Below are positions 1 through 9,413 of a stretch of DNA of 64,000 nt, one piece after another; within the stretch, counting starts at the first letter, position 1; each line of letters opens with the position of its first letter. The notes under the pieces were generated by a model that searched no databases, was not told the DNA's origin, and worked only from the letters and a program-made list of their open reading frames with translations. This stretch comes from Hyparrhenia diplandra (taxonomy: Eukaryota > Streptophyta > Magnoliopsida > Poales > Poaceae), in the NCBI GenBank assembly GCA_015847255.1, contig JADLZK010011232.1, positions 186,001 to 250,000 of the forward strand. Direction: 5' to 3'. A program made the translations under genes and the position numbers.

Positions 1-18
1 CTAAACCCTAAACCCTAA
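1..18. repeat. Telomere-like CCCTAAA repeat at window edge
   Basis: About two and a half units of the plant telomere motif CCCTAAA open the window. The array is cut by the window edge, so its true length is unknown. Such short runs also occur as interstitial telo-boxes in plant promoters, and the sequence to the right is ordinary, so a chromosome end cannot be claimed. Confidence 0.5.
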
Positions 19-616
19 TCCCGTTGGCAAAGCCATTGGCGAGAGTTGGAACACGTATTTACCGTTTGTATGTGCGTGCGGCAGGTCTATCTGGACCGCT
101 GGAGTGTGCCGCGTGCCAAGATTCGTGCTGGGACTTGTATTCATCTTGAGAGTAGTCTTGAAATAGTAGGTAGGGGCAAAATGGGTACCAGAATGTGCTG
201 TTAGAACACAGAGGCGCGAATGTCAAATGTTCAGTACATCTCCAACGACGAAAAGGAACACAGCGGACTGAATCATTGCAGCTGAGGCTCACCATGGACA
301 AAGTGGGGAAGAGTAGGGGTGAGGAACCTAGAGAGGAAGTCCATTTGGATCTCGGCGGCGGAATTGAGCTGCCAGCACCGCGGCGTCTACCTAATCTCGG
401 AGCGGTGATGGGTGAGGAGGAGCTGACGGACTGGAGGCGCATCGAATTCGTCAGGGATGGAGGGAGGATACCACGGATGGCTATGGAGTCGAGGTGAGAT
501 TCTTTGCACAACTGTTTAGCGCCGAGATGTTTGCTCAATTGTAGCCGGGGATGTAGCACGATTCATTCCTTAAATTCAATGTATTTATCAGATTGTTCGG
601 CCATATATTCCTTAAT
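19..616. other. Unassigned sequence with overlapping open frames
   Basis: A 166-codon frame on the minus strand (59-559) overlaps a 100-codon frame on the plus strand (195-497). Neither translation shows a domain I recognise. The two frames overlap and mirror each other, so at most one can be real. No TATA box or splice structure clearly supports either. I treat it as unassigned; it could be an exon of a gene that extends out of the window. Confidence 0.3.
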
Positions 617-1034
617 ATCTAATGCATCTGCCAAAGGGGTCCTAGCCTAATGGTAAGGATACTCGAGCGGCACTCCACAAGTCCTTAGTTCGAATCCCCG
701 TGGGAGCGAATTTCAGGTTGTGGTTAAAAATAATTCCCTCGTCAGTCCCGTGCGGCAAAACACTAGTTAAGAGCTCGCCCAGGTCCCGTATGGATCGAGC
801 TGTGGGCTCTGGTTGGTATACCGGCTCGTGGGTTCGGTGTAATTCCGGCCCCGGTCTTCAAATGGATTGAGGATCGTAGTTCGCATGGGGTTGAAGCTCC
901 TAGTGTCAGGGCGGGACTGGGGTTCGGGAATTTTCTTGGCCGGGGAAACCGTGGTTTCTTCTGAAGAACAATGCCGGTGGGGCAGTCTTTCCCCACCCAA
1001 CTGAGTTTTTTTTAATATCTATCTAATGCATCTG
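617..1034 (+). mobile_element. tRNA-derived SINE with target site duplications
   Basis: The body starts near 636 with a tRNA-like head: an A-box-like stretch at about 642-656 and a B box (GTTCGAATCCC) at about 689-699. A tRNA-unrelated body follows, ending in a T run near 1005-1013. The 14-bp direct repeat ATCTAATGCATCTG lies at 617-630 and 1021-1034 and marks the target site duplication. A tRNA head, non-coding body, T-rich 3' end and long duplication are the hallmarks of plant tRNA-derived SINEs (p-SINE and Au-like groups of grasses). I cannot name the family. Short open frames inside it are not genes. Confidence 0.82.
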
Positions 1035-1737
1035 GCGTAGATCCGTAGTAAATCCAATAGAAACATACGTTGACCCGAACATTACCAGGCGTCGGATTCC
1101 AAGCCTCCAGAGGACGAACGTGTGCGAACCTGTGGTGAACATGCACTTTACAATTTCAGCCGATGTTTCTTCAATTTTGGGACATTGTGGTCCATCTGCA
1201 TCAGTCATGAAGGGACCATTTATGGCTACCCAACTAGCTGAGCTGCACACCGATTAAGTGCTCAACTTCAAAGTACTTGTTTCAAGGTTTCATATGTTTG
1301 AGAACTAGCAATTGAAGCATGACTGAACTTGTATATTTAGTTGGCGATACAATCTGGACCTGGAATTACCCCGAATGAAGATGCCTTCAACAGTTTACCA
1401 AATATTGCTGATGGATAGAAGTTTGGAGAAGGTAAGAGATATTTCTGTGTTCCTAAAAGACCGTCCGGTGTGCCGTCGTCACTCAGAGTAGGAGGTGTAG
1501 TTAGCGTTCAGAACGTACTGTGAGAATAAACTGGATACATAAAGGTTAGCTTAGTAGTGATTATTGATGATGTGTTTAAAACATAATTGATGTGCCAAAA
1601 GTAGGTATATTGCTGGAAAAATATTGTTGTGCTACAAGTCAAAACTTCTGATAGCGTACATTATCATAGTTACATAGCTACGCTTACCATTTGTCGAGTG
1701 AATTTGCCTTAGATCGAATAGATAAACATTGACACCA
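1035..1737. other. No recognisable gene
   Basis: Moderately AT-rich sequence. A 75-codon minus-strand frame at 1023-1250 starts inside the SINE target repeat and shows no domain. Nothing else is supportable here. Confidence 0.4.
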
Positions 1738-2389
1738 TTAAAGTGACGGTCTAAAAACTCCACTGGAGGAACTAGATGCTACACAAGCCTGCAAGAGTTG
1801 CTGATTGGTTTCAGTACTGGTGCGTTACGCTTATCCAGCCATCCGGATGGTCCCACACCACATGAAGATGAAGCTGCTTTTGAGTATGGCACTGGAAGGT
1901 GCATAACTGGATCTTCTAAAAAGTGTCGGAGCTTATTCCCGACACCGAAGGCCAAAATGATTACAACCGTGATCGCGAAATTTCTAATGAAGATAGTAAC
2001 AACACACTGAATGGTGGAAAATGTAATGACATTGAGGAAACAAGCAGTAATGGAGGCTGCGATGCAGACAATGAACTAACCGATTTTGAAGATCTGAGAG
2101 ACACCAGTTGTTTTGAAGATAGTGTACCGGAAGCAGAACATGACAGACATTATTTTTTCCAAAGGAGACAGATTTACAGAGTGTGGATTGGGAGAAATTC
2201 TATTCTACTGGGCAGCTTTCAACTGGGGATGGAAGAAATGATGGTATTGAAAGTGTCTGTCCACAACAAACGATTATAGAGCCCAATGAACCATGGAAAA
2301 AAAGGTCATTACCACTAGCAACATTATACAGATTTCAAATCCAAAGCAATTTTACTTCGTTTAGATGCAATTTATGGCTGATAGAATAA
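1738..2389 (+). pseudogene. Decayed coding relic, acidic Asp/Glu/Asn-rich
   Basis: A plus-strand frame at 1923-2279 encodes a strongly acidic, Asn/Asp/Glu-rich stretch with the composition of a real protein linker. Near 2150-2185 the plausible reading continues in another frame (2183-2389, containing DWEKFYSTGQLSTGDGRND), suggesting a single-base shift. A third frame (1798-2010) overlaps the start. I do not recognise the family. It may be a broken exon of a host gene or of a transposon. No start context, intron or promoter can be defined, so function is unknown. Confidence 0.35.
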
Positions 2390-2628
2390 CAAAAAAACCC
2401 ATATATAGATTTCATTGAGCACAATGAAATCGGTTACTCAAACCACACCGCAGTTAAGCTACAGCTGACAAATATTATGGATCTTGTGTACACCAACTAT
2501 AATAAACATGCATACTAGTGATTAACGTTGACAACTATGCCCTATATACATGTACCTATAATCTTCACAAACAAGCTGACAAACTGAAAAAAAAAAATCC
2601 ACTACACAGGTGCTCGATCATTTATAGG

Positions 2629-3073
2629 TGTTAGCCTGTAATCTCGTGCATGTCTTTGATCATAATGTAAATAGAACTGCATTAGCTTGGCATGTTTACA
2701 TTCTAAGTTTAGCTAGCTGCATGTGTTGAGTGGTGAGGCTTGAGTCGTGCTGCGTTCACGGTGAAGCCAAGTGTGTTACCTCCCCACGACCACAGAAAAA
2801 CTCGCTCCTGCGCTAGGTGGGCACGTCGCAGCGTGGGTGGATCGTGGGGCGGGGATCTCGGGCGTTCAACGCCGTGTAAGCCACTCGTAAATCAAAGACC
2901 AGGGAGTCCCTGGGAGCTGCAACGTTGGCAGCGCCAATTCTTTCGCGTGTTCAGTTGAGTCCAGAGAGACGAGAGCGTGAGAGAAAGAGAGAGGCCGTGA
3001 CCGCGTCCACCGTGATCACCGGCCAGCGTTCCCGATCGCCGTCGGTAAGCCACTCCGGCAGCCGGCGCCAACA
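2629..3073 (+). repeat. 5' LTR of the copia element
   Basis: This 445-bp direct repeat matches 7442-7888. It begins TG, ends CA, and is followed two bases later by the primer-binding site. It should hold the promoter of the element. Short open frames inside it and in the 3' LTR are near-identical copies and not genes. Confidence 0.95.
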
Positions 3074-3075
3074 AC

Positions 3076-3087
3076 TGGTATCAGAGC
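3076..3087 (+). other. Primer-binding site, initiator Met-tRNA type
   Basis: TGGTATCAGAGC lies two bases after the left LTR. This is the sequence complementary to the 3' end of plant initiator methionine tRNA that primes reverse transcription in most plant copia elements. Confidence 0.95.
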
Positions 3088-3093
3088 CGTTGC

Positions 3094-4098
3094 ATGTTCT
3101 ACGGCGGTTCTGTGAGCCCACCGAAGGAGCCGTCGAAGAAAGTTCGCGTCGTACCTCGCGGAACGGCGGCGGCAAGATCCATGGGCGGCAGCGACGGTTC
3201 ATCGAGCTCCGGCCATGTCGGGATCAAGGAGAGTTCCTTGATGTGGCCGATGCTCACGCGATCCAACTACACCGAGTGGAGCATGCTCATGCAATGCAAC
3301 CTGGAGGCACTGGAGATTTGGGAGGCGGTGGATCCTGGCGGCGCCAACATCAAGAGGGCGCATGATAGGCAGGCGATGGCGTGCCTTCTCCGTTCCATGC
3401 CAAAGGAGATGTGGCAAACCCTAGGCGGGAAGAAGACGGTGCATGAAGCGTGGGAGGCGGTGAAGAGTATGCGCGTGGGTGCGGATCGCATCAAGGAGGC
3501 CAATGCTCAGCGCTTGATGATGGAGTTCGAAAACATCGCCTTCAAGGAGGGCGAGGAAGTCGAGGATTTCGCCATGCGCATCAACGCGCTTGCAGCAAAA
3601 TTGGGCACCCTGGGTGAGAAGATCGAGGACATCAAGGTGGTCAAGAAGATGCTGCGTGTGTTACCACGTCGGTACGCACAGGTCGCCATCTCGATCAAGA
3701 CCCTACTCGACATGAAGAAACTATCGCTGGAAGATCTCGTGAGTCGTCTCAGATTGGCCGAGCACCGGATGGAGGTTGAAGGTCTCGGGGAGAAGACTGG
3801 GAGGTTGATGCTCACGGAGGAAGAATGGGTGTCGAGGAATCGGCACCGTCTTGTGTCTGAGTCCTCGTCGTCGGGAGGAGGCGAGAAGAAGACGGGTCAT
3901 TACTCCAACAAGCCAAAAGGCGGCGGGCAGGGCGAGAAGAAGGAGCCCGGCGTCAAGATGACAACCCAAGGCACTCCTAGGCGCAAGGGGAACTGCAGGA
4001 ACTGTGGTCTCTTGGGGCCACTGGAAGCAGGACTGCAAGAAGCCCCCGAAGAAGGAGCGCAAGGAGGAAGCTCACCATGCTCAGGTGGACACAGATGA
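3094..4098 (+). pseudogene. copia gag region, ends out of frame in zinc knuckle
   Basis: The frame of 334 codons encodes the gag polyprotein part of the element, which forms the cytoplasmic virus-like particle. A UBN2-like gag core is visible (WSMLMQCNLEALEIWEAVDP near residues 62-81, then the helical stretch up to about residue 230) and a Lys/Gly-rich linker leads to the start of a CCHC zinc knuckle (CRNC near 3993-4004). Inside the knuckle the frame shifts: the His and last Cys of the motif are read only in the pol frame. The last ~30 residues of this frame are therefore out-of-frame sequence. Copia elements normally carry one uninterrupted gag-pol frame, so this is a one-base lesion, or a sequencing error, at about 4009-4013. 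Confidence 0.85.
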
Positions 4099-7000
4099 GC
4101 CGGCGATCTTACTGGCCAGTGTGAACACCGTGCATGTGCACACACGAGATGTGAAGGAATCCAGGGAGTGTGAGACTCGCCAGGAGGTGCACCTGAACGA
4201 GAAGAAGGTGTACCCGGATGATGGAGATGGGAGTCAAGATACCTGGGTGCTTGACACAGGTGCCAGCAACCATATGACGGGCCGGCGTGAGGCAATGACG
4301 TCGCTGGACACTACAGTGGGTGGCACGGTGAGGTTTGGGGATGGATCATTGGTGGAGATTGAGGGCATTGGTTCGGTGCTGCTGCAGACCAAGAAGCATG
4401 GGCATAAGGTACTATCTGAAGTATATTACATTCCCAATCTTAAGAGCAATATTGTTAGTCTAGGACAGTTGGAGGAAGGGGGTTGCAAAGTTGTTTTTGA
4501 GGATGGTTTTTGCAATGTGTTCGATGTGGAGAGAAATTTGTTGACTCGAGCACCTCGTGTGAAGAATCGTCTTTATTTGCTGAAGACTCAACTAGCCACT
4601 CCAGTCTGTCTGATGACAAGAACAGACGATCAGGCCTGGTTGTGGCATGGTCGTTATGGACATCTGAACTTTCGAGCACTTCGTGAGCTTGGAGTCAAGG
4701 GGATGGTAGAAGGATTGCCTCAGCTGGATCGGGTAGAAGAATTTTGTGATGGGTGTGCTCTAGGTAAGCAACAGAGGTTCTCTTTTCCCAAAGTTGTAGA
4801 TTACAGAGCAGATAAGCCACTAGACCTAGTGCATACTGATTTATGTGGTAAGATCAAGCCTAGTACAGCTGGAGGTAAAAACTACTTCTTTTTGGTAGTT
4901 GATGATCATACTCGTTATATGTGGATTGATCTGTTGAGGACAAAGGATGAAGCATTCAGGTGTTTCAAGAAGATTCAGGCTCTTGTAGAGACCGAGCAAG
5001 GTTGCAGACTTCGTGCTTTTCGAAGTGATCGGGGTGGTGAGTTTAACTCTATTGAGGTCAAGCAGTATTGTGATGAAAAGGGGTTGAAGCATTTCACCAC
5101 TGCACCGTATACACCACAACAAAATGGTGTAGTTGAGCGACGCAATCGCACGGTTGTCGAGATGGCAAGATGTTTGCTGAAGAGTAAGGGTGTCCCAGGT
5201 GAATTTTGGGGAGAGGCAGTCACCACTGCAGTTTATCTGTTAAACAGGGCTCCAACCAAAAGTTTAAAGGGGATGACTCCGTTTGAAGCATGGCATAGAA
5301 GAAAGCCCAAGGTCAGTCACCTAAGAACATTTGGGTGCATTGCAAATGTGAAGACTGTTGGGCCAGCTCTGTCCAAGTTGTCAGACAGATCAACAAAAAT
5401 GGTTTTTGTCGGGTATGAAATAGGAACTAAGGGGTACAGGGTTTATGATCCTGTGACCAAGAAACTGCACATTTCAAGGGATGTCATCTTTGAGGAGAGC
5501 AAGGCTTGGGATTGGAGCAAAGAAGGGCAAGCTGAACCGATGACATCAGTGCTGGATGTGGAGTTTTACACTGTTGCCGGACAGGGAACAGTGACTGAAG
5601 ATGGTGCAGTAGAGATGAATGGAGAAGGTGCAGATTCAGCAACTCATGATCTCGGATCACCCTCCCAGGTTCAGTGGTCGATCAATACTGATTCAAGTGC
5701 TGGATCAAGTCACACAACACCTCCAGGGAGTCCACCAGCACAAGCAACAGAGTTTGTTACACCACCAACTGGAAATACAGTTGATTCAGAGGGAAGGCCA
5801 ATGAGGTTCAGAACTCTTGAAAATATTCTTGATAATACAGATGAGATGCAGGATTTTCAGTACAGTGGGGTGTGTTACATTGCTGTAGAGGAGCCAAGGA
5901 GTGTGGATGAGGCACTTGGTGAACACTGTTGGAGAGATGCCATGATGGCAGAAATGAAAGCAATAGAAGAAAATAGAACTTGGGAGCTGGCATCACTGCC
6001 TGCAAGTCATAGAGCTATTGGACTGAAATGGGTTTTCAAAGTAAAGAAAGATCCAGATGGCAATGTCATCAAGCACAAAGCTTGGTTGGTTGCAAAGGGG
6101 TATGCTCAGCGTGAAGGGGTGGATTTTGAGGAGGTCTTTGCCCTTGTGGCAAGAACTGAGACAGTGAGACTGCTGATTGCACTAGCTGCACAGAGTGGTT
6201 GGCAAGTTCATCACATGGATGTGAAGTCGGCGTTTCTGAATGGTGATCTGTTGGAGGAGGTGTATGTGCAGCAACCTCCTGGCTTTGTTGTTGAGAATAG
6301 TAGAGGCAAAGTACTCAAACTGAAGAAAGCTCTTTATGGGCTTCGTCAGGCTCCACGTGCATGGAATGCAAGATTGGACAGTGAACTGTTGAAGCTTGGT
6401 TTTGTCAGAAACCCACTAGAACATGCAGTGTACAGAAGATCAGATAAGCAAGGCTATATCCTAGTGGGTGTCTATGTTGATGATTTAATAATCACAGGAC
6501 CAAGCAAGTCAATGATTGAATCATTCAAGAAGGAGATGATGGAGAGTTTCAGTATGAGTGACTTGGGCCTACTCACATACTACTTGGGGATTCAGGTGAA
6601 TCAGAAGGAGGGGGTGACAACACTATGTCAGAGCTCATACACATTGAAGATATTGGAGCAGGCTGGGATGAAAGATTGTAATTCCTGCCATGTTCCAATG
6701 GAGAATCGGCTGAAGTTGAGCAAGAATGACAAGTCACCACCAGTTGACAAAACCAAGTACAGGAGCATTATCGGGAGCCTAAGATATCTTGTTAACACCA
6801 GGCCCGATATAGCTTATGCCGTGGGGATAGTGAGCAGGTATATGGAGGATCCTAAGAGGAGTCACTGGGCAGCAGTTAAGCAGATCCTGAGGTATCTATC
6901 AGGGACTGTGGACTATGGCTGTGTGTACAAGAAGCTGAATGCCACTGACAAGAAGCTGACCGGCTACAGTGATAGCGATCTAGCTGGGGATGTGGATGAT

Positions 7001-7432
7001 AGGAAGAGTACAAGTGGATCAGTGTTCCTGTTGGGGTCAAATCTTGTGACATGGATGTCCCAGAAGCAGCGAGTGGTAGCATTATCATCTTGTGAGGCAG
7101 AATACATTGCCAGTGCAAATGCAGCCTGTCAGGGCATATGGCTCAGCAGGCTTCTGGGTGAATTGCTTGGTATCCAGACACCAAAGGTGAAGCTCCTGGT
7201 TGACAACAAGGCGGCCATTGCTTTGAGCAAGAATCTGGTTCACCATGACAGGAGCAAGCACATAGATGTGCGTTATCATTTCATCCGTGATTGTGTGGAA
7301 AGGGGAGAAGTCGACATTGACCATGTGAGTACCAACTTGCAACTTGCAGATATCCTGACCAAGGCGCTCGGAAGGGTCAGGTTTGGAGAGCTTCGCGAGC
7401 AGCTGGGAGTGATGAAGGTGCAGCGAGATTAG
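4004..7432 (+). CDS. copia pol: protease, integrase, reverse transcriptase, RNase H
   Basis: The 1142-codon frame carries the full enzymatic set. In order: second half of the zinc knuckle (from 4004), aspartic protease with DTGASNHM (about 4253-4276), GAG-pre-integrase motif LWHGRYGHL (about 4640), integrase catalytic residues in HTDLCG (about 4830), SDRGGEF (about 5024) and NGVVERRNRT (about 5124), reverse transcriptase with the YVDD active site (about 6473-6484), and RNase H from about 6957 with SDSDLAG and a late ADILTKAL motif (about 7348). Stop at 7432 lies just before the right LTR. All catalytic motifs appear intact. The shown start codon is only the first ATG of the frame; translation would normally come from gag, which is now in another frame. 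Confidence 0.93.
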   Translation: MVSWGHWKQDCKKPPKKERKEEAHHAQVDTDEPAILLASVNTVHVHTRDVKESRECETRQEVHLNEKKVYPDDGDGSQDTWVLDTGASNHMTGRREAMTSLDTTVGGTVRFGDGSLVEIEGIGSVLLQTKKHGHKVLSEVYYIPNLKSNIVSLGQLEEGGCKVVFEDGFCNVFDVERNLLTRAPRVKNRLYLLKTQLATPVCLMTRTDDQAWLWHGRYGHLNFRALRELGVKGMVEGLPQLDRVEEFCDGCALGKQQRFSFPKVVDYRADKPLDLVHTDLCGKIKPSTAGGKNYFFLVVDDHTRYMWIDLLRTKDEAFRCFKKIQALVETEQGCRLRAFRSDRGGEFNSIEVKQYCDEKGLKHFTTAPYTPQQNGVVERRNRTVVEMARCLLKSKGVPGEFWGEAVTTAVYLLNRAPTKSLKGMTPFEAWHRRKPKVSHLRTFGCIANVKTVGPALSKLSDRSTKMVFVGYEIGTKGYRVYDPVTKKLHISRDVIFEESKAWDWSKEGQAEPMTSVLDVEFYTVAGQGTVTEDGAVEMNGEGADSATHDLGSPSQVQWSINTDSSAGSSHTTPPGSPPAQATEFVTPPTGNTVDSEGRPMRFRTLENILDNTDEMQDFQYSGVCYIAVEEPRSVDEALGEHCWRDAMMAEMKAIEENRTWELASLPASHRAIGLKWVFKVKKDPDGNVIKHKAWLVAKGYAQREGVDFEEVFALVARTETVRLLIALAAQSGWQVHHMDVKSAFLNGDLLEEVYVQQPPGFVVENSRGKVLKLKKALYGLRQAPRAWNARLDSELLKLGFVRNPLEHAVYRRSDKQGYILVGVYVDDLIITGPSKSMIESFKKEMMESFSMSDLGLLTYYLGIQVNQKEGVTTLCQSSYTLKILEQAGMKDCNSCHVPMENRLKLSKNDKSPPVDKTKYRSIIGSLRYLVNTRPDIAYAVGIVSRYMEDPKRSHWAAVKQILRYLSGTVDYGCVYKKLNATDKKLTGYSDSDLAGDVDDRKSTSGSVFLLGSNLVTWMSQKQRVVALSSCEAEYIASANAACQGIWLSRLLGELLGIQTPKVKLLVDNKAAIALSKNLVHHDRSKHIDVRYHFIRDCVERGEVDIDHVSTNLQLADILTKALGRVRFGELREQLGVMKVQRD

Positions 7433-7441
7433 GGGGTGAAT
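7431..7441 (+). other. Polypurine tract of the copia element
   Basis: AGGGGGTGAAT directly precedes the right LTR and overlaps the pol stop codon. It is the expected site of plus-strand DNA priming. Confidence 0.8.
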
Positions 7442-7888
7442 TGTTAGCCTGTAATCTCGTGCATGTCTTTGATCATAATGTAAATAGAACTGCATTAGCA
7501 TGGCATGTTTACATTCTAAGTTTAGCTAGCTGCATGTGTTGAGTGGTGAGGCTTGAGTGGTGCTGCGTTCACGGCGGCCAAGTGTGTTACCTCCCCACGA
7601 CCACACAAAAAAACTCGTTCCTGCGCTAGGTGGGCACGTCGCAGCGTGGGTGGATCGTGGGGCGGGGATCTCGGGCGTTCAACGCCGTGTAAGCCACTCG
7701 TAAATCAAAGACCAGGGAGTCCCTGGGAGCTGCAACGTTGGCAGCGCCAATTCTTTCGCGTGTTCAGTTGAGTCCAGAGAGAGACGAGAGCGTGAGAGAA
7801 AGAGAGAGGCCGTGACGCGTCCCACCGTGATCACCGGCCAGCGTTCCCGATCGCCGCCGGTAAGCCACTCCGGCAGCTGGCGCCAACA
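7442..7888 (+). repeat. 3' LTR of the copia element
   Basis: Direct repeat of 2629-3073, 447 bp, TG...CA ends, followed by the target duplication ATAGG at 7889-7893. Confidence 0.95.
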
Positions 7889-7893
7889 ATAGG

Positions 7894-9366
7894 GACTACA
7901 CAAGGCGCCTATCTCAAGAACTTACGCAAACAGATCAGTCGACTATTACACAGATCTAAATGTACCCTACGCCTGGGAAAAAAAAGACAAAACAAGATCT
8001 ATACAACGCCCGGTAAGCAGAGAACCCAGATCACTCAATGGTAGTCTAGAACACTTCGATTAGACAAAATGGACGAATGAAGAAATCTCAACAAGCTAGC
8101 AGAACCTACCACGGAAGACGAACCTCCATACGCATCAAACCTCCGTAGATCCATGAACTGCTGTGGGACAAATCAATGCCGCCGCCACTACTGCTATTCT
8201 AATGGAGGCCACCGCCGCAGCACTTAGTAGTCACCTCGGTGGCGCCGCACCAGTTTACCCAGATGCAGTTCAGAGAAGACAGATAGCTGAGGGTCGACGA
8301 AGTGTTCTGGGAGGGGAAAGAGATGGGAAAGTGTCCACCGAGAGGAAAGTGTTCCGCCGTGCCGCGGTAGTCGGTGAAGCCTCCGGACAGAATTCACATG
8401 GCTAAACTGCCCCTGCGGACTATACCATCGACGCTAATGTAATGAACACCAGTGCAGCACGAATCTTGATGCGTTGGTGGACGTGCCGCACACACACAAA
8501 CGGTTTCATGCAACCCGCGAGAGTTGCTCGACCAAAAAGGCCCTGTGATCCTGCTCTCGGGAGAGTTTTTTCCACGTCCCTCGGCATAGGAGAGCCTTTG
8601 CTGAGTGCCAGAGATCCTGCCCTCGACAAAGACTCGAGCACTCAGCAAAGGTGGGGAATTCGGTAGTGGCGTGTGGTCTTCGCCTACCGGCTGTTCTTTT
8701 TCTGCTGGAGGTTCTCGAGGAGTTTGATTTGCAAATCCACCACCTCACTCAAATGGTTTTTTTACTTTGAGCAAATTCTACTGGGCTTTGTATAGAGTAT
8801 GAGCGGAGCTGCATGCCAACAACTTGATAGTTGTTTGCCACACCTATGAGCCGTGCGGTGCGTGGCCATTTTCACTTTTGAGTGTTTGATAATACGACGA
8901 TGACAGTTGAGGGCGTGTGCCCAGCGCGTGCGGTGAACCAAACAGCAAGCGCGTCCCCACCAGCCTTTGTATCTCTGTAGAAGCCAACAACACATGGAGA
9001 AAGATTGAGGTCCAAATGGATTCAAAACTTGGCCACAATCACTGAATCAGCCGCCAATATCTTGACCGATTTCATACTTAAAAAAGATATAAATGCATGC
9101 CCTTTTTATCTCAAAATCAAATTTAAAAAGTATCCGTTAGTAGCTATACTAGGTAACTAGATAGATCCTTCCCATATCAAAATATACCCGTTGGCAATTA
9201 AGCAGTGCTGGTGGCTGCATCTGCATGGCATGGACTAGTAAGTATGCCAGCAGTAGCTGACAGTTGTTTGCCAGTAAACCCTGTGCTAACAAAATTTGTT
9301 ACTACTTTCCAAATACACTGCCATTCTCCAAGAAGAAATCTTTGTACATACATAGACCATCTTAGC
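7894..9366. other. Intergenic region upstream of the P450 gene
   Basis: No convincing gene. A perfect 14-bp inverted repeat (CCTTTGCTGAGTGC at 8595-8608, complement at 8638-8651) forms a possible hairpin; similar TTTGC(T/C)GAGTGC motifs are common in subterminal parts of grass CACTA elements, but no terminal CACTA is visible here. The short open frames at 8163-8405 and 8394-8748 show no domain. Confidence 0.45.
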
Positions 9367-9372
9367 TATAAA
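9367..9372 (+). promoter_or_regulatory. TATA box of the P450 gene
   Basis: TATAAA lies 42 bases before the ATG at 9414. The distance leaves a short 5' UTR of roughly 10-15 bases if transcription starts about 30 bases downstream, so the exact core promoter may differ slightly. Confidence 0.55.
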
Positions 9373-9413
9373 TGTGAGGCATTCAGAGACAAGAGCCGAG
9401 AAACGAAGCAACC

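Larger units (their letters stand above)
2624..7893 (+). mobile_element. Ty1/copia LTR retrotransposon, complete, gag-pol frameshifted
   Basis: A full-length element: LTRs at 2629-3073 and 7442-7888, both starting TGTTAG and ending CAACA, flanked by the perfect 5-bp target duplication ATAGG (2624-2628 and 7889-7893). A primer-binding site follows the left LTR and a purine tract precedes the right LTR. Domain order in pol is protease, integrase, reverse transcriptase, RNase H, which defines Ty1/copia. By eye the two LTRs differ by fewer than ten substitutions and about five short indels, so insertion is fairly recent. The only clear coding lesion is a frameshift in the gag zinc knuckle, so the copy is probably not autonomous. 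Confidence 0.96.

Noticed and set aside
1..18. Chromosome end suggested by telomere repeats
   Set aside because: Only about 2.5 units, cut by the window edge, followed by ordinary sequence. Short telo-boxes are common inside plant chromosomes.
636..710. Functional tRNA gene
   Set aside because: The A and B boxes belong to a SINE with a long body, T-rich end and target duplications; the stems of a tRNA are not kept.
2740..2958. Gene in the LTR (72 codons), repeated at 7553-7771
   Set aside because: Both are the same LTR sequence of the copia element and carry no domain.
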